Counted from the first letter of the stretch, positions 29,861 to 38,083 are shown. The stretch: 42,604 nt of DNA from Bacillota bacterium (GCA_023391535.1 JAEWAU010000125.1:1-42604), one strand, 5' to 3'. Numbers and translations are program-made. Notes: generated by a model not told the origin, from the letters alone.

Positions 29861-31523
29861 AATCCACCGGGTGCTTCTGGAAGCGGCGGGCCGCTGCGTG
29901 GCGGAAGAGCTCCTGCCCGCGGAGCCGATCCCCGCGTTTTCGGTGGAGATTCCCGCCGACCGCAGCCACGGCGATTTCGCCTCGAACATCGCCATGGTTT
30001 CGGCCAAAGCCCTGCGTAAGCCGCCGCGCGCCCTCGCGCAGGCGCTGCTTTCAAAGCTCGATTTGAACGGAACCTGCCTGTGCAAGGCCGAAATGGCGGG
30101 GCCGGGCTTCCTCAACTTCTTCGTTTCGCAGGAATGGTACGCGGGCGTGCTGCGCGCCATCCAGAACGAGGGCGGCGAATACGGCTCCTCGGATATCGGC
30201 GGCGGCAGACGCATTATGGTGGAATACGTTTCGGCCAACCCCACGGGCCCGATGCACATGGGCAACGCGCGCGGCGGCGCGCTGGGCGACTGCCTCGCCT
30301 CGGTGCTGGAGCGTGCGGGCTACGACGTGACGCGCGAATTCTACATCAACGACGCGGGCAACCAGATCGAAAAATACGCCCACTCCATCGAGGCGCGCTA
30401 CCTCCAGATCTTCCAGGGCGAGGACGCGGTGCCCTTCCCGGAGGACGGTTACCACGGCGACGACGTGAAGGACCGCGCGCGCGAATACGCGGATGCCCAC
30501 GGCGACAGCCTGCTTTCCGTTCCGGCGCAGGAGCGCCGCAAAGCGCTTGCCGAATACGGCATCGAGCGCAACATCAGCCGGATGCACGACGATCTGCTCA
30601 AATACCGCATCGATTTCGACGTGTGGTTCCGCGAGAGCACGCTGCACGGCGACGGCGAGCTCGACGAGGTCATTCAGATTCTCAAGGACCGCGGCTGCAC
30701 CTACGAAAAGGACGGCGCGCTGTGGTACGCGGCCACGCGCTTCGGCGCGGACAAGGACGAGGTGCTCATCCGCGCAAACGGCATCCCCACCTATTTCGCG
30801 GCGGATATCGCCTACCACCGCAACAAGTTCGAAAAGCGCGCCTTCGACCGCGTGGTGGATGTGTGGGGCGCGGACCATCACGGCCATGTGGGCCGCCTGA
30901 AAGGCGCCATGGACGCCATCGGCCTCGACGGCGGCAAGCTCGACGTGGTGCTCACGCAGCTCGTGCGCCTCACGCGCGGCGGCGAGGTAGTGCGTATGTC
31001 CAAACGCACGGGCAAGGCCATCTCGCTCGATGTGCTGCTCGAAGAGGTGCCGGTGGATGCGGCGCGCTTCTTCTTCAATCTGCGCGAGGCGAACTCCCAC
31101 CTGGATTTCGACCTCAAGCTGGCGGTGGAGCAATCCGCCCAGAACCCGGTATATTACGTGCAGTACGCGCACGCGCGCATCTGCAGCATCCTCAAGAACC
31201 TCGCCGCCGAGGGCATCGCGCCCCGCGCCTGCGGCGTTTCCGAGCTGAACCTGCTCGTCACGCCCGAGGAGCACGAGCTGATCCGCCATCTCGGCACGCT
31301 CCCGAGCGAGATCGAGGCCGCCGCGCGCGAGTACGACCCCGCGCGCATCACGCGCTTCTGCATCGAGCTGGCCACCCTCTTCCACAAGTTCTACAACGCC
31401 TGCCGCGTCAAGGGCGAGGACGAGCCGCTCATGCAGGCACGCCTGAACCTCTGCCTCTGCGTGCGCGACGTGCTCCGCAACGTCCTCGGCCTTCTCAAAA
31501 TCGACGCCCCCGAAACCATGTAG
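29829..31523 (+). CDS. argS: Arginyl-tRNA synthetase
   Basis: Class I aminoacyl-tRNA synthetase of 564 aa (EC 6.1.1.19), normal length. An N-terminal additional domain (about 1-105) is followed by the HIGH motif as HMGNARGGALGD (in NPTGPMHMGNARG), the catalytic Rossmann fold with ADIAYHRNKFEKRAFDRVVD and VWGADHHGHVGR, a KMSKS-like motif VRMSKRTGKAI, and the helical DALR anticodon-binding domain (about 440-564) containing YVQYAHARI. The ATG is inside the end of the DUF1934 gene, so translation is probably coupled. 65-bp repeats start 5 nt after the TAG stop. Confidence 0.97.
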   Translation: MLNLIHTAVNEIHRVLLEAAGRCVAEELLPAEPIPAFSVEIPADRSHGDFASNIAMVSAKALRKPPRALAQALLSKLDLNGTCLCKAEMAGPGFLNFFVSQEWYAGVLRAIQNEGGEYGSSDIGGGRRIMVEYVSANPTGPMHMGNARGGALGDCLASVLERAGYDVTREFYINDAGNQIEKYAHSIEARYLQIFQGEDAVPFPEDGYHGDDVKDRAREYADAHGDSLLSVPAQERRKALAEYGIERNISRMHDDLLKYRIDFDVWFRESTLHGDGELDEVIQILKDRGCTYEKDGALWYAATRFGADKDEVLIRANGIPTYFAADIAYHRNKFEKRAFDRVVDVWGADHHGHVGRLKGAMDAIGLDGGKLDVVLTQLVRLTRGGEVVRMSKRTGKAISLDVLLEEVPVDAARFFFNLREANSHLDFDLKLAVEQSAQNPVYYVQYAHARICSILKNLAAEGIAPRACGVSELNLLVTPEEHELIRHLGTLPSEIEAAAREYDPARITRFCIELATLFHKFYNACRVKGEDEPLMQARLNLCLCVRDVLRNVLGLLKIDAPETM

Positions 31524-31528
31524 CCGGG

Positions 31529-31617
31529 CGGCTGCGCCGCAGGCAGTTCGAATGGGGCGAGATGCCAATTTTTCAGTTTCTCCCCGCGCACGGCGGCTGT
31601 GCCGCGGCAGTTCGCGG
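31529..31617 (+). repeat. 65-bp repeat after argS (copies C1-C2)
   Basis: C1 is 31529-31593 (65 bp): CGGCTGCGCCGCAGGCAG, TTCGAATGGGG, AT-rich middle, CCCCGCGCACGG. C2 starts at 31594 with CGGCTGTGCCGCGGCAGTTC and breaks off near 31617. It sits directly behind a stop codon, like array A. Confidence 0.88.
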
Positions 31618-31621
31618 GAAA

Positions 31622-31668
31622 GCGCGCGGATTTTGATCGGCATGTTTCCGCGCAGAAAATCCGTGCGC
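31622..31668. repeat. 13-bp inverted repeat downstream of argS
   Basis: GCGCGCGGATTTT (31622-31634) pairs with AAAATCCGTGCGC (31656-31668), one G-T wobble, over a 21-nt loop. The right arm overlaps the beginning of the inverted 65-bp repeat copy. It may end argS transcripts or protect their 3' end. Confidence 0.6.
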
Positions 31669-31725
31669 GGGGGATCGGGTATGATTTTACACCGGGCCCT
31701 ATTTGATTTGGACGCGGGCACCGCC
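31661..31725 (-). repeat. Inverted, diverged 65-bp repeat (copy E)
   Basis: Reads CCGTGCGCGGGGG, then ATCGGGTATGATTTT, then GGGCCCTATTTGA: the reverse complement of the repeat tail, middle and TTCGAATGGGGC block, with several C-to-T changes. With C1-C2 it makes a direct-then-inverted arrangement like a BIME. It includes a TATGAT that might serve as a -10 box for the next gene. Confidence 0.55.
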
Positions 31726-31748
31726 CGCTTGGAGGGTAAAGGAATACC

Positions 31749-32969
31749 ATGAGTTTGTTTTCGGCCGGCCGCACGTTTCTGCTGGACGGCGCCACGGGCA
31801 CCAACCTGATGGCCGCCGGGATGCCCGCGGGCGTTTGCGTGGAGCAGTGGGTACTCGAACACCCGGACGTGCTGCTTGCGCTTCAGCGCGGCTACGTGGA
31901 GGCCGGCAGCGGGATGCTCACGGCGCCCACGTTCGAGGCGAACTCCTATAAGCTTTCGCAGCACGGGCTGGAAGGCCGCATGGCGGAACTCAACGCCGCG
32001 CTCGTGGCGCTTTCGAAAAAGGCGGCGCAGGGGCGCGCGCTCGTGGCGGGGAACCTCGCGCCCACGGGCCTGTTCGTGGAACCGTTCGGGGATGAAACGT
32101 TCGAAGGGCTCTGCGGCATCTTCCGCGCGCAGGCCTTCGCGCTCAAAGACGCGGGCGCGGATTACATCGCCTGTGAAACATTCATGAGCCTCACGGAGGC
32201 CCGCGCGGCGCTTCTGGCCGCCAAAGAGACCGGCCTGCCCGTCACCGTGACGCTCACGGTGGAGGAAACCGGCAAAACCCTTTCGGGCGGCGGCGTGCTG
32301 GCAAACCTCGTCACGCTCGCGGCCATGGGGGCGGACGCGGTGGGCCTCAACTGCTCCACCGGCCCCGAGGTGATTTTAAAGGCGCTCGAAGGGCTCGCGG
32401 GCAGCGTTCCGGTGCCGCTCATCGCCAAGCCCAACGCCGGCGTGCCCGGCGCGGGAGAGCACGTGGAGCCGGAGGAATTCGCGGCTTACGCGGAGCGGTT
32501 TCTCGCGCAGGGCGTGGGGATTCTGGGCGGCTGCTGCGGCACCACGCCCGCGCACCTCGCGGCGCTGAACGCGGCGATGGCCGGCAAAGCGCCCGCGCAG
32601 CTCGCCCCCGCGCTCGGAAAGGGCGAATTCCTCGCGGCGAGCGAGAAGCAGGCCTTCTTCCTTTCGGAGGAAACGCTGGAGTTCTCGCACAAGCTGTTCT
32701 GCGGGCCGGATCTGGGCGACCAGCTTTTGGAGTTGGAGGGCGCCGGGCGCGCGGCGCGTGTGGTGATCTCCTCCGAGGAGGACGCACGCGAGTTCGGCAG
32801 CGTCGCGTATCTCGCCGCCGTTCCGGTGATTTTGCTCGGCTACGACGCGAAGGGCCTGGAAGAAGCGCTCTGCGCCTATCAGGGCCGCGCATTGCTCGAT
32901 TCCAAATCCGACCTGCCGCGCGAAACGCTCGAAAAATTCGTAAAGCGATACGGCGCCATTCTGCTTTAA
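31749..32969 (+). CDS. Homocysteine S-methyltransferase-domain protein (short MetH-like)
   Basis: Protein of 406 aa. Residues 1-280 are a homocysteine-binding TIM barrel: FLLDGATGTNLMAAGMPAG, then TAPTFEANSYKL. The zinc ligands are Cys202 (LNCSTGPE) and Cys262/Cys263 (GGCCGTTPAHL). Such domains transfer a methyl group to homocysteine, making methionine. Residues 290-406 are extra: FFLSEETLEFSHKLFC...VVISSEEDAREF...ALLDSKSDLPRETLEKFVKR, which I cannot name; it vaguely resembles a truncated pterin-domain half but lacks the cobalamin module. So it needs a partner corrinoid or pterin protein elsewhere, or uses another donor such as S-methylmethionine. ATG 31749 follows GGAGGG and AAAGGA. The gene has its own terminator. 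Confidence 0.82.
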   Translation: MSLFSAGRTFLLDGATGTNLMAAGMPAGVCVEQWVLEHPDVLLALQRGYVEAGSGMLTAPTFEANSYKLSQHGLEGRMAELNAALVALSKKAAQGRALVAGNLAPTGLFVEPFGDETFEGLCGIFRAQAFALKDAGADYIACETFMSLTEARAALLAAKETGLPVTVTLTVEETGKTLSGGGVLANLVTLAAMGADAVGLNCSTGPEVILKALEGLAGSVPVPLIAKPNAGVPGAGEHVEPEEFAAYAERFLAQGVGILGGCCGTTPAHLAALNAAMAGKAPAQLAPALGKGEFLAASEKQAFFLSEETLEFSHKLFCGPDLGDQLLELEGAGRAARVVISSEEDAREFGSVAYLAAVPVILLGYDAKGLEEALCAYQGRALLDSKSDLPRETLEKFVKRYGAILL

Positions 32970-32973
32970 CCGT

Positions 32974-33005
32974 AAAACGCCGCCCGGCAAAGGGCGGCGT
33001 TTTTT
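32974..33005 (+). terminator. Terminator after methyltransferase gene
   Basis: AACGCCGCCC pairs with GGGCGGCGTT over GGCAAA, with AAAA before and six T after. Strong and symmetrical. Confidence 0.95.
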
Positions 33006-33055
33006 GGCGGCGGCACGAGGCCGCACAACGTTCACATGCAAAAAAGGAGTTTTCT

Positions 33056-33451
33056 ATGGAACAGGCAGAGCAGCCCGACTTTCTGCCCATCGAGCTGAAC
33101 ACCGTAGTGCTCGACTGCCCCGACGTTGCCGCTCTTTCGGATTTCTACATCCGCCTGCTCGGGTGGAAGCCGAGCTGGAAGCTGGACGGCCAATGGGCGG
33201 ACATCGCTTCTCCCTCCGGCGGGGTAAAGCTGGGTTTCCAGAAAAACGAGGATTACGTGCCGCCCGTGTGGCCCGAAGCGCCGGGCGCGCAGCAGCAGAT
33301 GGAGCACCTGGATTTCCGCGTGGCGCCCGAAAACCGGGAGCGCGCCGTTGCCCACGCCCTCGCCTGCGGCGCGAAGAAGGCCCCCGAGCAGTTCTCGGAC
33401 GAATGGGTCGTGCTGCTCGACCCCGTGGGGCACCCGTTCTGCTTTGTGTGA
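33056..33451 (+). CDS. VOC-superfamily (glyoxalase-like) protein
   Basis: Protein of 131 aa from ATG 33056 (AAGGAG 6 nt upstream). Two beta-alpha-beta-beta-beta units typical of the vicinal oxygen chelate fold: ELNTVVLDCPDVAALSDFYI, RLLGWKPSWKLDGQWADIAS, then MEHLDFRVAPENRERAVAHA, and the ending VVLLDPVGHPFCFV. Possible metal ligands include His of MEHLDF and the Glu/Asp positions, but the first His is replaced by Asn or Val (ELNTVV), so metal use is doubtful. VOC proteins of this size include antibiotic-binding proteins and glyoxalase-like enzymes; the substrate is open. The next gene, a methyltransferase, starts 37 nt later with its own ribosome site. Confidence 0.88.
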   Translation: MEQAEQPDFLPIELNTVVLDCPDVAALSDFYIRLLGWKPSWKLDGQWADIASPSGGVKLGFQKNEDYVPPVWPEAPGAQQQMEHLDFRVAPENRERAVAHALACGAKKAPEQFSDEWVVLLDPVGHPFCFV

Positions 33452-33488
33452 GGCAGACCTGCCGCCGTGCCGCCGAAAGGAGCTTGCC

Positions 33489-34289
33489 ATGCCCGCATTA
33501 CCGGATTGGGACCCTGCCTTGTACCTGCGCTTCGAAGCGGAGCGCACGCGCCCGGCGCGCGATTTGGCGGCGCGGCTGGAAGGGGTTTCGCCGCGCCGCG
33601 TGCTCGACCTCGGCTGCGGGCCGGGCAACAGCACTGCCGCGCTCGCGGAGCGTTTCCCGAACGCCGAGGCGGTGGGTGCCGATTGTTCGCCCGCCATGCT
33701 CGAACGCGCGCGCAAAATATGCCCCGGCGCGCGGTTTGTGCCGTGCGACGCGGGCCGTGAAGCCGACCTCGCCGCCCTCGGCCGGTTCGACGTGGTGTTT
33801 TCGAACGCGTTCCTCCAGTGGATGCCGCGCGAAAGCCAGGCCGCGTTACTGTGCCGTTTCGCGGGGCTTTTAAACCCCGGCGGCGTGATGGCCATGCAGG
33901 TGCCGCAGTTTACGCATATGCCGGCCTCCCGCGCATTGCGCGACGCGGCTTTTTCGCCCGAAACCGCCGCATATTTCTCAGGATTCGGGCACCCCATGGA
34001 CGCCCTTACCGAAACGGAGTGCTACGACGCGCTGGGCTTTTCGCCCGAAGTTTCCCTGTGGGTGACCGAGTACGTCCATGTGATGCCGGATGCCGAACAC
34101 ATTCTCGCCATGCTGCGCTCCACGGCGCTGCGCCCCTACGAGGAGCGCCTGCCCGAGGCGCTGCGCGGGGGTTTTGCGCGGCGCGCGCTCGAAAACCTGC
34201 GCCGCGCCTATCCCCCGCGGGCGGACGGCCGCGTGCTGTTCCCGTTCCGCCGCCTGTTTTTTACGGCGCGTATCGGCACAGCCATATAA
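33489..34289 (+). CDS. Class I methyltransferase, trans-aconitate 2-methyltransferase-like
   Basis: SAM-dependent methyltransferase of 266 aa; ATG 33489 follows AAAGGAG at 6 nt. Motif I is VLDLGCGPGNSTAALAERFP, followed by AVGADCSPAMLERA (motif II acid), FDVVFSNAFLQWMP (motif IV) and GGVMAMQVPQF (motif V). The pattern LQWMP, QVP and the C-terminal FPFRRLFFTA match Tam (trans-aconitate methyltransferase), although many such proteins in Clostridia are unassigned. An N-terminal PDWDPALYLRFEAERTRPA is typical of Tam too. It is probably co-transcribed with the VOC gene. A hairpin with T-rich tail lies about 50 nt downstream. Confidence 0.85.
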   Translation: MPALPDWDPALYLRFEAERTRPARDLAARLEGVSPRRVLDLGCGPGNSTAALAERFPNAEAVGADCSPAMLERARKICPGARFVPCDAGREADLAALGRFDVVFSNAFLQWMPRESQAALLCRFAGLLNPGGVMAMQVPQFTHMPASRALRDAAFSPETAAYFSGFGHPMDALTETECYDALGFSPEVSLWVTEYVHVMPDAEHILAMLRSTALRPYEERLPEALRGGFARRALENLRRAYPPRADGRVLFPFRRLFFTARIGTAI

Positions 34290-34337
34290 AAACCCCGGGC
34301 ATCGTAAAGCCCGACGGACAAACCAGCAGAACAGACG

Positions 34338-34380
34338 GAAAGCGGCCCTTCCGGTATCCGGAGCGGCTGCTTTCTGTTTC
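34338..34380 (+). terminator. Probable terminator after methyltransferase
   Basis: GAAAGC (34338-34343) pairs with GCTTTC (34369-34374) around an inner TCCGG/CCGGA stem, followed by TGTTT. Imperfect but terminator-like, between converging genes. Confidence 0.5.
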
Positions 34381-34395
34381 GCCCGTTTTGTGCGG

Positions 34396-34854
34396 TTATC
34401 GGTTATGGCTTAGGCAGAAGATATCCTCAATATCATTGCCTTCTCCGCATGTTTCTCCTGTTGGAACAAACCCTGCGTTCTCATAAATATGTCTGCCTCT
34501 GAAATTATTGGGCGAGGTACTGAGATATATTTTATCGCATTTATAGCTCTGAACTATTTCGGAAATAATGATTTGTAAAGCACGTTTTCCGTACCCGTTC
34601 CCCTGATATCGCTCATCAATCATAAAGCGGCATAATTCATATGCGTTTAATTCATCACTATATCCGTACATCGTAAAGCCAATCAAACTTTCGTCTATCT
34701 GAATCCCCTTTATCACCCAGCCATTCTCAAAAACGGACTGAGCAATGGAAAATGCGTTGCTTGCGACAAACCCTCTGCCATCTCTTCCCGGGTTGAGGCA
34801 GCAGATTTTCTCCCAATTATCTGCTGTTATGTCAATAAGCTTAATATCGTTCAT
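34396..34854 (-). CDS. GNAT-family N-acetyltransferase
   Basis: Acetyltransferase of 152 aa. The acetyl-CoA motif is RYQGNGYGKRALQII (RxxGxG form), preceded by LCRFMIDE and followed by IYLSTSPNNFRGRHIYENAG, FVPTGETCGEGND. The fold order and the N-terminal INDITADNWEKI-like stretch resemble spermidine/diamine acetyltransferases (SpeG/PaiA type), but the substrate is uncertain. The gene is clearly AT-richer than both neighbours, consistent with horizontal transfer. The ATG follows AAGGGTG. A GC-rich inverted repeat (34907-34916 with 34936-34945) lies upstream. Confidence 0.9.
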   Translation of the reverse strand: MNDIKLIDITADNWEKICCLNPGRDGRGFVASNAFSIAQSVFENGWVIKGIQIDESLIGFTMYGYSDELNAYELCRFMIDERYQGNGYGKRALQIIISEIVQSYKCDKIYLSTSPNNFRGRHIYENAGFVPTGETCGEGNDIEDIFCLSHNR

Positions 34855-35128
34855 TTGAACACCCTTACTTGATGTAAATAAAACACCCTGTATGCTGTGA
34901 CTTTCAGGCCCGGCGGCGCGGCAGGGCAGCCGGGCCCGCCGGGTCCGCGTTCATCCGTTTCCGCGGTTTAAATCCGCATCTTTCACTAAGTCTCCACTCC
35001 CAACGAAGAAACCCGCCCGCACGGGAAGCGGCTTTTGAAAAGCGCGGTTTCCACGCCGGGCGGGTTTTGCTGTGATTTTTCAGGCCGCGCGGAAAACCGG
35101 GATTTCCGCGCGGCGAGCCTTACGAAGT
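34855..35128. other. GC-rich intergenic hairpins
   Basis: Between GNAT and the phosphohexomutase. GGCCCGGCGG (34907-34916) can pair with CCGCCGGGTC (34936-34945). AAACCCGCCCG (35009-35019) pairs with CGGGCGGGTTT (35057-35067) over a long loop; on the minus strand this is followed by TTTCTTC and may end the mutase operon. Confidence 0.5.
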
Positions 35129-36853
35129 TTATGCCAGCAGCTCGCGGAAGCCCTGCTCGAGCGAATCGAGCAGCGCGGCGGCGTCCTGCTGCGCGGCGGC
35201 GTGCGCCAGCACGTAGAGCTTCACCTTCGGCTCGGTGCCGGAGGGGCGCACCACCACGTAGTTTTCGTCGCCGAATTCGTAGTAGAGCACGTTGGATTTG
35301 GGCAGATTTGTGGCGGAGCGCGCGCCCGTGGCGAACTCCACGCGTTCGCCGCTCTGGTAATCGCGCACGGCGAGCACCGGGCGGCCCGCCGCCTCGCGCG
35401 GGGCCTCGGCGCGCAGGTGGAGCATGAGCTTGCGCATGCGCTCCTGCGCGTCGCTCCCCTCGATTTTGATGCTCACGGTGCGTTCGGCGAAGAAGCCGTA
35501 CTTCTCGTACAGCGCGCCTACGGCATCGAAGAGCGTCATGCCGCGCTTGCGGTACCACACGGCCATTTCGGCGATGAGCATGGAGGCCACCACGGCGTCC
35601 TTGTCGCGCGCGTAGGTGCCGGCCAGATATCCGTAGCTTTCCTCGAAGCCGAACAGGAAGGTGTGGCTGCCCGTGGCCTCGAATTCCTTGATGCGCTCGC
35701 CGATAAACTTGAAGCCCGTGAGCACCTCAAAGTAATCCACGCCGTTTCGCCGGCAGATTTCGCGCGTCATGCGCGTGGAGACGATGGTGGAGATGATCGC
35801 GGCGTTCGCGGGCAGCGTGCCCTTTTCGCGCCGGGCGCGGATGATGAAATCGGCAAGCAATACGCCTACCTGGTTGCCCGTGAGGCTCACGTAATCGCCC
35901 TTCTGGTCGCGCACCAGAATCCCGGCGCGGTCGGAATCCGGGTCGGTGCCGATGATAAGGTCGCTGTTCTCCTTTTTGGCAAGCCCGATGGCCAGCAAAA
36001 AGCCTTCCTTATCCTCGGGGTTCGGGGATTTGACGGTGGGGAAATCGCCGTCGAGCACCATCTGCTGCGGCACCGGCACGATGTGCGAGAACCCGAGGCG
36101 CGAGAGCAGCTCGGGCACCAGCCGGTAGCCCGCGCCGTGAAACGGCGTGTAGATGATCTTGAAGCTTTCCGCGCCTTCCACCTTCGGCCCGTCCACGGAC
36201 TGTTCCATCACGCGCGCAAGATATTTCTCGTCAAAATCGCGGCCCAGGTAGGTGATAAAGCCCTTGCGTTCGGCCTCTTCCATGGGCATGAAGTGCACGT
36301 CCTCAAAGATGTCGTTGTTGCGGATCTCCCGCAGCACGATATCCGCCTGCTCGGGGGAAAGCTGCGCGCCGTCCTCCCAATAGGCTTTGTAGCCGTTGTA
36401 CTGCTTGGGGTTGTGGCTCGCGGTGATGTTGATGCCCGCGATGCAGTGCAGCTCGCGCACCGCGAACGAAAGCTCCGGCGTGGGGCGCAGCTCGTCGAAC
36501 ACATAGGCGTGGATGCCGGCGGCCGCGAGCACCTCGGCGGATGCCTGGACGAATTCGTTCGACATGTGGCGGCTGTCGCACGCAAGCGCCACGCCGCGCC
36601 GCGCGGCCTCCTGGCCCTGCTCGCGGATGAGGTTGGCAAGCCCCTGCGTGGCCTGCCGCACGGTGAAGACGTTCATGCGCGAAAGCCCCGCGCCCAGCAC
36701 GCCGCGCAGCCCGGCGGTGCCGAATTCGAGCTGCGAGCCGAAGCGCGCCTCGATTTCGGCGGTGTTGCCGCGAATGGCTTCCAGCTCGTGCCGGTTTTGT
36801 TCGTCCATCATGGAATTGGCCAGCCAGCGTTCATATTCGATCCTGCAACCCAT
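35129..36853 (-). CDS. Alpha-phosphohexomutase (phosphoglucomutase/phosphomannomutase)
   Basis: Enzyme of 574 aa interconverting hexose 1- and 6-phosphates, linking glycolysis to sugar-nucleotide and polysaccharide synthesis. ATG 36853 is preferred over 36868 because GGGAGG lies 7 nt upstream. Motifs in order: FGTAGLRGVLGAG, the phosphoserine loop GINITASHNPKQYNGYK, the metal-binding loop IIGTDPDSDRAG, sugar-binding GFEESYGY, and phosphate-binding VRPSGTEPKVKLY. Length and layout match Firmicute PgcA-type mutases (EC 5.4.2.2/5.4.2.8/5.4.2.10 family). It is the last gene of a minus-strand run starting with the PHP phosphoesterase, though a 175-nt gap precedes it. Confidence 0.95.
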   Translation of the reverse strand: MGCRIEYERWLANSMMDEQNRHELEAIRGNTAEIEARFGSQLEFGTAGLRGVLGAGLSRMNVFTVRQATQGLANLIREQGQEAARRGVALACDSRHMSNEFVQASAEVLAAAGIHAYVFDELRPTPELSFAVRELHCIAGINITASHNPKQYNGYKAYWEDGAQLSPEQADIVLREIRNNDIFEDVHFMPMEEAERKGFITYLGRDFDEKYLARVMEQSVDGPKVEGAESFKIIYTPFHGAGYRLVPELLSRLGFSHIVPVPQQMVLDGDFPTVKSPNPEDKEGFLLAIGLAKKENSDLIIGTDPDSDRAGILVRDQKGDYVSLTGNQVGVLLADFIIRARREKGTLPANAAIISTIVSTRMTREICRRNGVDYFEVLTGFKFIGERIKEFEATGSHTFLFGFEESYGYLAGTYARDKDAVVASMLIAEMAVWYRKRGMTLFDAVGALYEKYGFFAERTVSIKIEGSDAQERMRKLMLHLRAEAPREAAGRPVLAVRDYQSGERVEFATGARSATNLPKSNVLYYEFGDENYVVVRPSGTEPKVKLYVLAHAAAQQDAAALLDSLEQGFRELLA

Positions 36854-37028
36854 GTTTTTGCCTCCCATGTCTTTTATTTCCCGCGGCTTTTTGCAAACCG
36901 CCCGCCGCAGGCTTCTGAATACGAATTTTAGAGCCCAAAACCGGCCCGAGCCGCGTCAAACGCTTTGGATGGGATCTGGCGCGGTTTCCGGCGCGCCGCT
37001 TCTGCCGGAGATTCGGTTCGCGCGCCGT

Positions 37029-37697
37029 TTATTGGAACCGGCACAAGCGGATCTCTTCCTTGGTAACATCCTCAAAGCGGAGGTAGAGCGATTCCCCGAG
37101 ATTTTGAAGCACCTCGTCGCCCTCGTGCCCCGCGAGCTTGGCAAAGGTTTCGCCGATGGCGCGGCCCACGTCTCCCCCGCGGCGGCCGCACAGCGTATAA
37201 AACGAGAAGGAGCCGGATTCATCCGCATCCTTGTAATAATCCGGCATCTTCCGCCCCAGCGCGTCGTGAAAAGCGCCCAGCGCCACGCCCTGCAGCACAT
37301 CGTTTTGGATTTCCCGCACGAGGGTGCCGTGGATGGCGTAGGCCAGCAGCAGGCGGCGCTGCGTGCGCGTGGCGTCGTCCTCCGCCTGGTCCAGCCCGAA
37401 GCGCGGCTCGCCGTCGAGCAGGCTCTCGGCCAGCTTTTCCCCGAGCGCGCGCGCTTTTTCCACGTTCCCGCTGCGGCGCTGCTCTTCCAGCTCCCGCGCG
37501 GCGCGCAGCGCCTCCTCGCCGCCTTTGGGCTCGCCTTTTTCCCGCCCCGCGATCTTCATATCCGCATCGTCCGCGCCGCGCGCACCGTCTCCCGCCGCGC
37601 ACAGCAGCAGGCCGTGCGCGCCAGGCAGCGCGTGCGCGTAAAGCAGCGCGCAAACGCAAAGCAGCGCGCAGGCACAAAGCGCAAGTATTCCCATCAT
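37029..37697 (-). CDS. Hypothetical protein with N-terminal anchor
   Basis: Protein of 222 aa that I do not recognise. Residues 1-35 are hydrophobic and Cys/Ala/Leu-rich, a signal anchor or signal peptide. Residues 40-100 are charged and helical (EEALRAARELEEQRRSG, NVEKARALGEKLAESLLDGE). The last 100 residues look like a folded domain, with FHDALGRKMPDYYKDADES, FSFYTLCGRRGG, GETFAKLAGHEGDEVL and LYLRFEDVTKEEI, possibly a conserved clostridial domain of unknown function. The ribosome site is weak and no partner is evident. It lies in the same-strand run between the TSCPD protein gene and the phosphohexomutase. Confidence 0.65.
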   Translation of the reverse strand: MMGILALCACALLCVCALLYAHALPGAHGLLLCAAGDGARGADDADMKIAGREKGEPKGGEEALRAARELEEQRRSGNVEKARALGEKLAESLLDGEPRFGLDQAEDDATRTQRRLLLAYAIHGTLVREIQNDVLQGVALGAFHDALGRKMPDYYKDADESGSFSFYTLCGRRGGDVGRAIGETFAKLAGHEGDEVLQNLGESLYLRFEDVTKEEIRLCRFQ

Positions 37698-37765
37698 TCT
37701 TCAAACCGCCCTTTCGCAAAGAGCGCCGCGGCGTGCGTCGCGGCCGGAAATTTTATTCGCGCGAA

Positions 37766-38083
37766 TTATCCCGGTTCGCAAACCTGTTCCAGTATCGACT
37801 CCGTCGTTTCCGGCTTCTCCCCGGCCTGTTCCCCCGCGCTTTGCAGCGCCTTTTCCACCGCCAGCGCGAGCTGGTCCGGGCAGGAGGTGCCTTTGCGCCC
37901 GCAGCGCACGCCGCGCAGCTTTTCGGCCACGTCCCCGGCCTTCATTCCCACGGCCAGCCGCGCGATGCCCTGCGTGTTGCCGGAGCAGCCGCCGTTGAAC
38001 CGCAGCGCCGTGAGAACGCCGTCCTCAATCGTAAATTCCACGCTTGCCGCGCATACGCCCTTGACATGATATTGATAGTCCAT
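37766..38083 (-). CDS. TSCPD-domain protein (TIGR03905 type)
   Basis: Small protein of 105 aa: VKGVCAASVEFTIEDG, RFNGGCSGNTQGIARLAVGM, VRCGRKGTSCPDQLALAVEK. The four Cys (VC, GGCSGN, RCG, TSCPDQ) and the SCPD sequence define the TSCPD domain, which occurs at the C-terminus of vitamin-B12-dependent ribonucleotide reductases and as stand-alone proteins such as this in clostridia. It probably binds zinc. ATG 38083 is chosen over the longer frame because AAAGG is upstream and the domain starts there. It follows malic enzyme by 67 nt on the same strand. The biochemical role is unknown. Confidence 0.9.
   Translation of the reverse strand: MDYQYHVKGVCAASVEFTIEDGVLTALRFNGGCSGNTQGIARLAVGMKAGDVAEKLRGVRCGRKGTSCPDQLALAVEKALQSAGEQAGEKPETTESILEQVCEPG

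Noticed and set aside
27190..31964. Very long minus-strand open frames opposite ddl-murI (744 aa) and argS (637 aa); similar ones opposite 20344-22337 and 35072-36931
   Set aside because: They lie antisense to well-identified genes, have low-complexity Arg/Ala/Gly/His composition and no ribosome sites. They are expected by chance in very GC-rich DNA.
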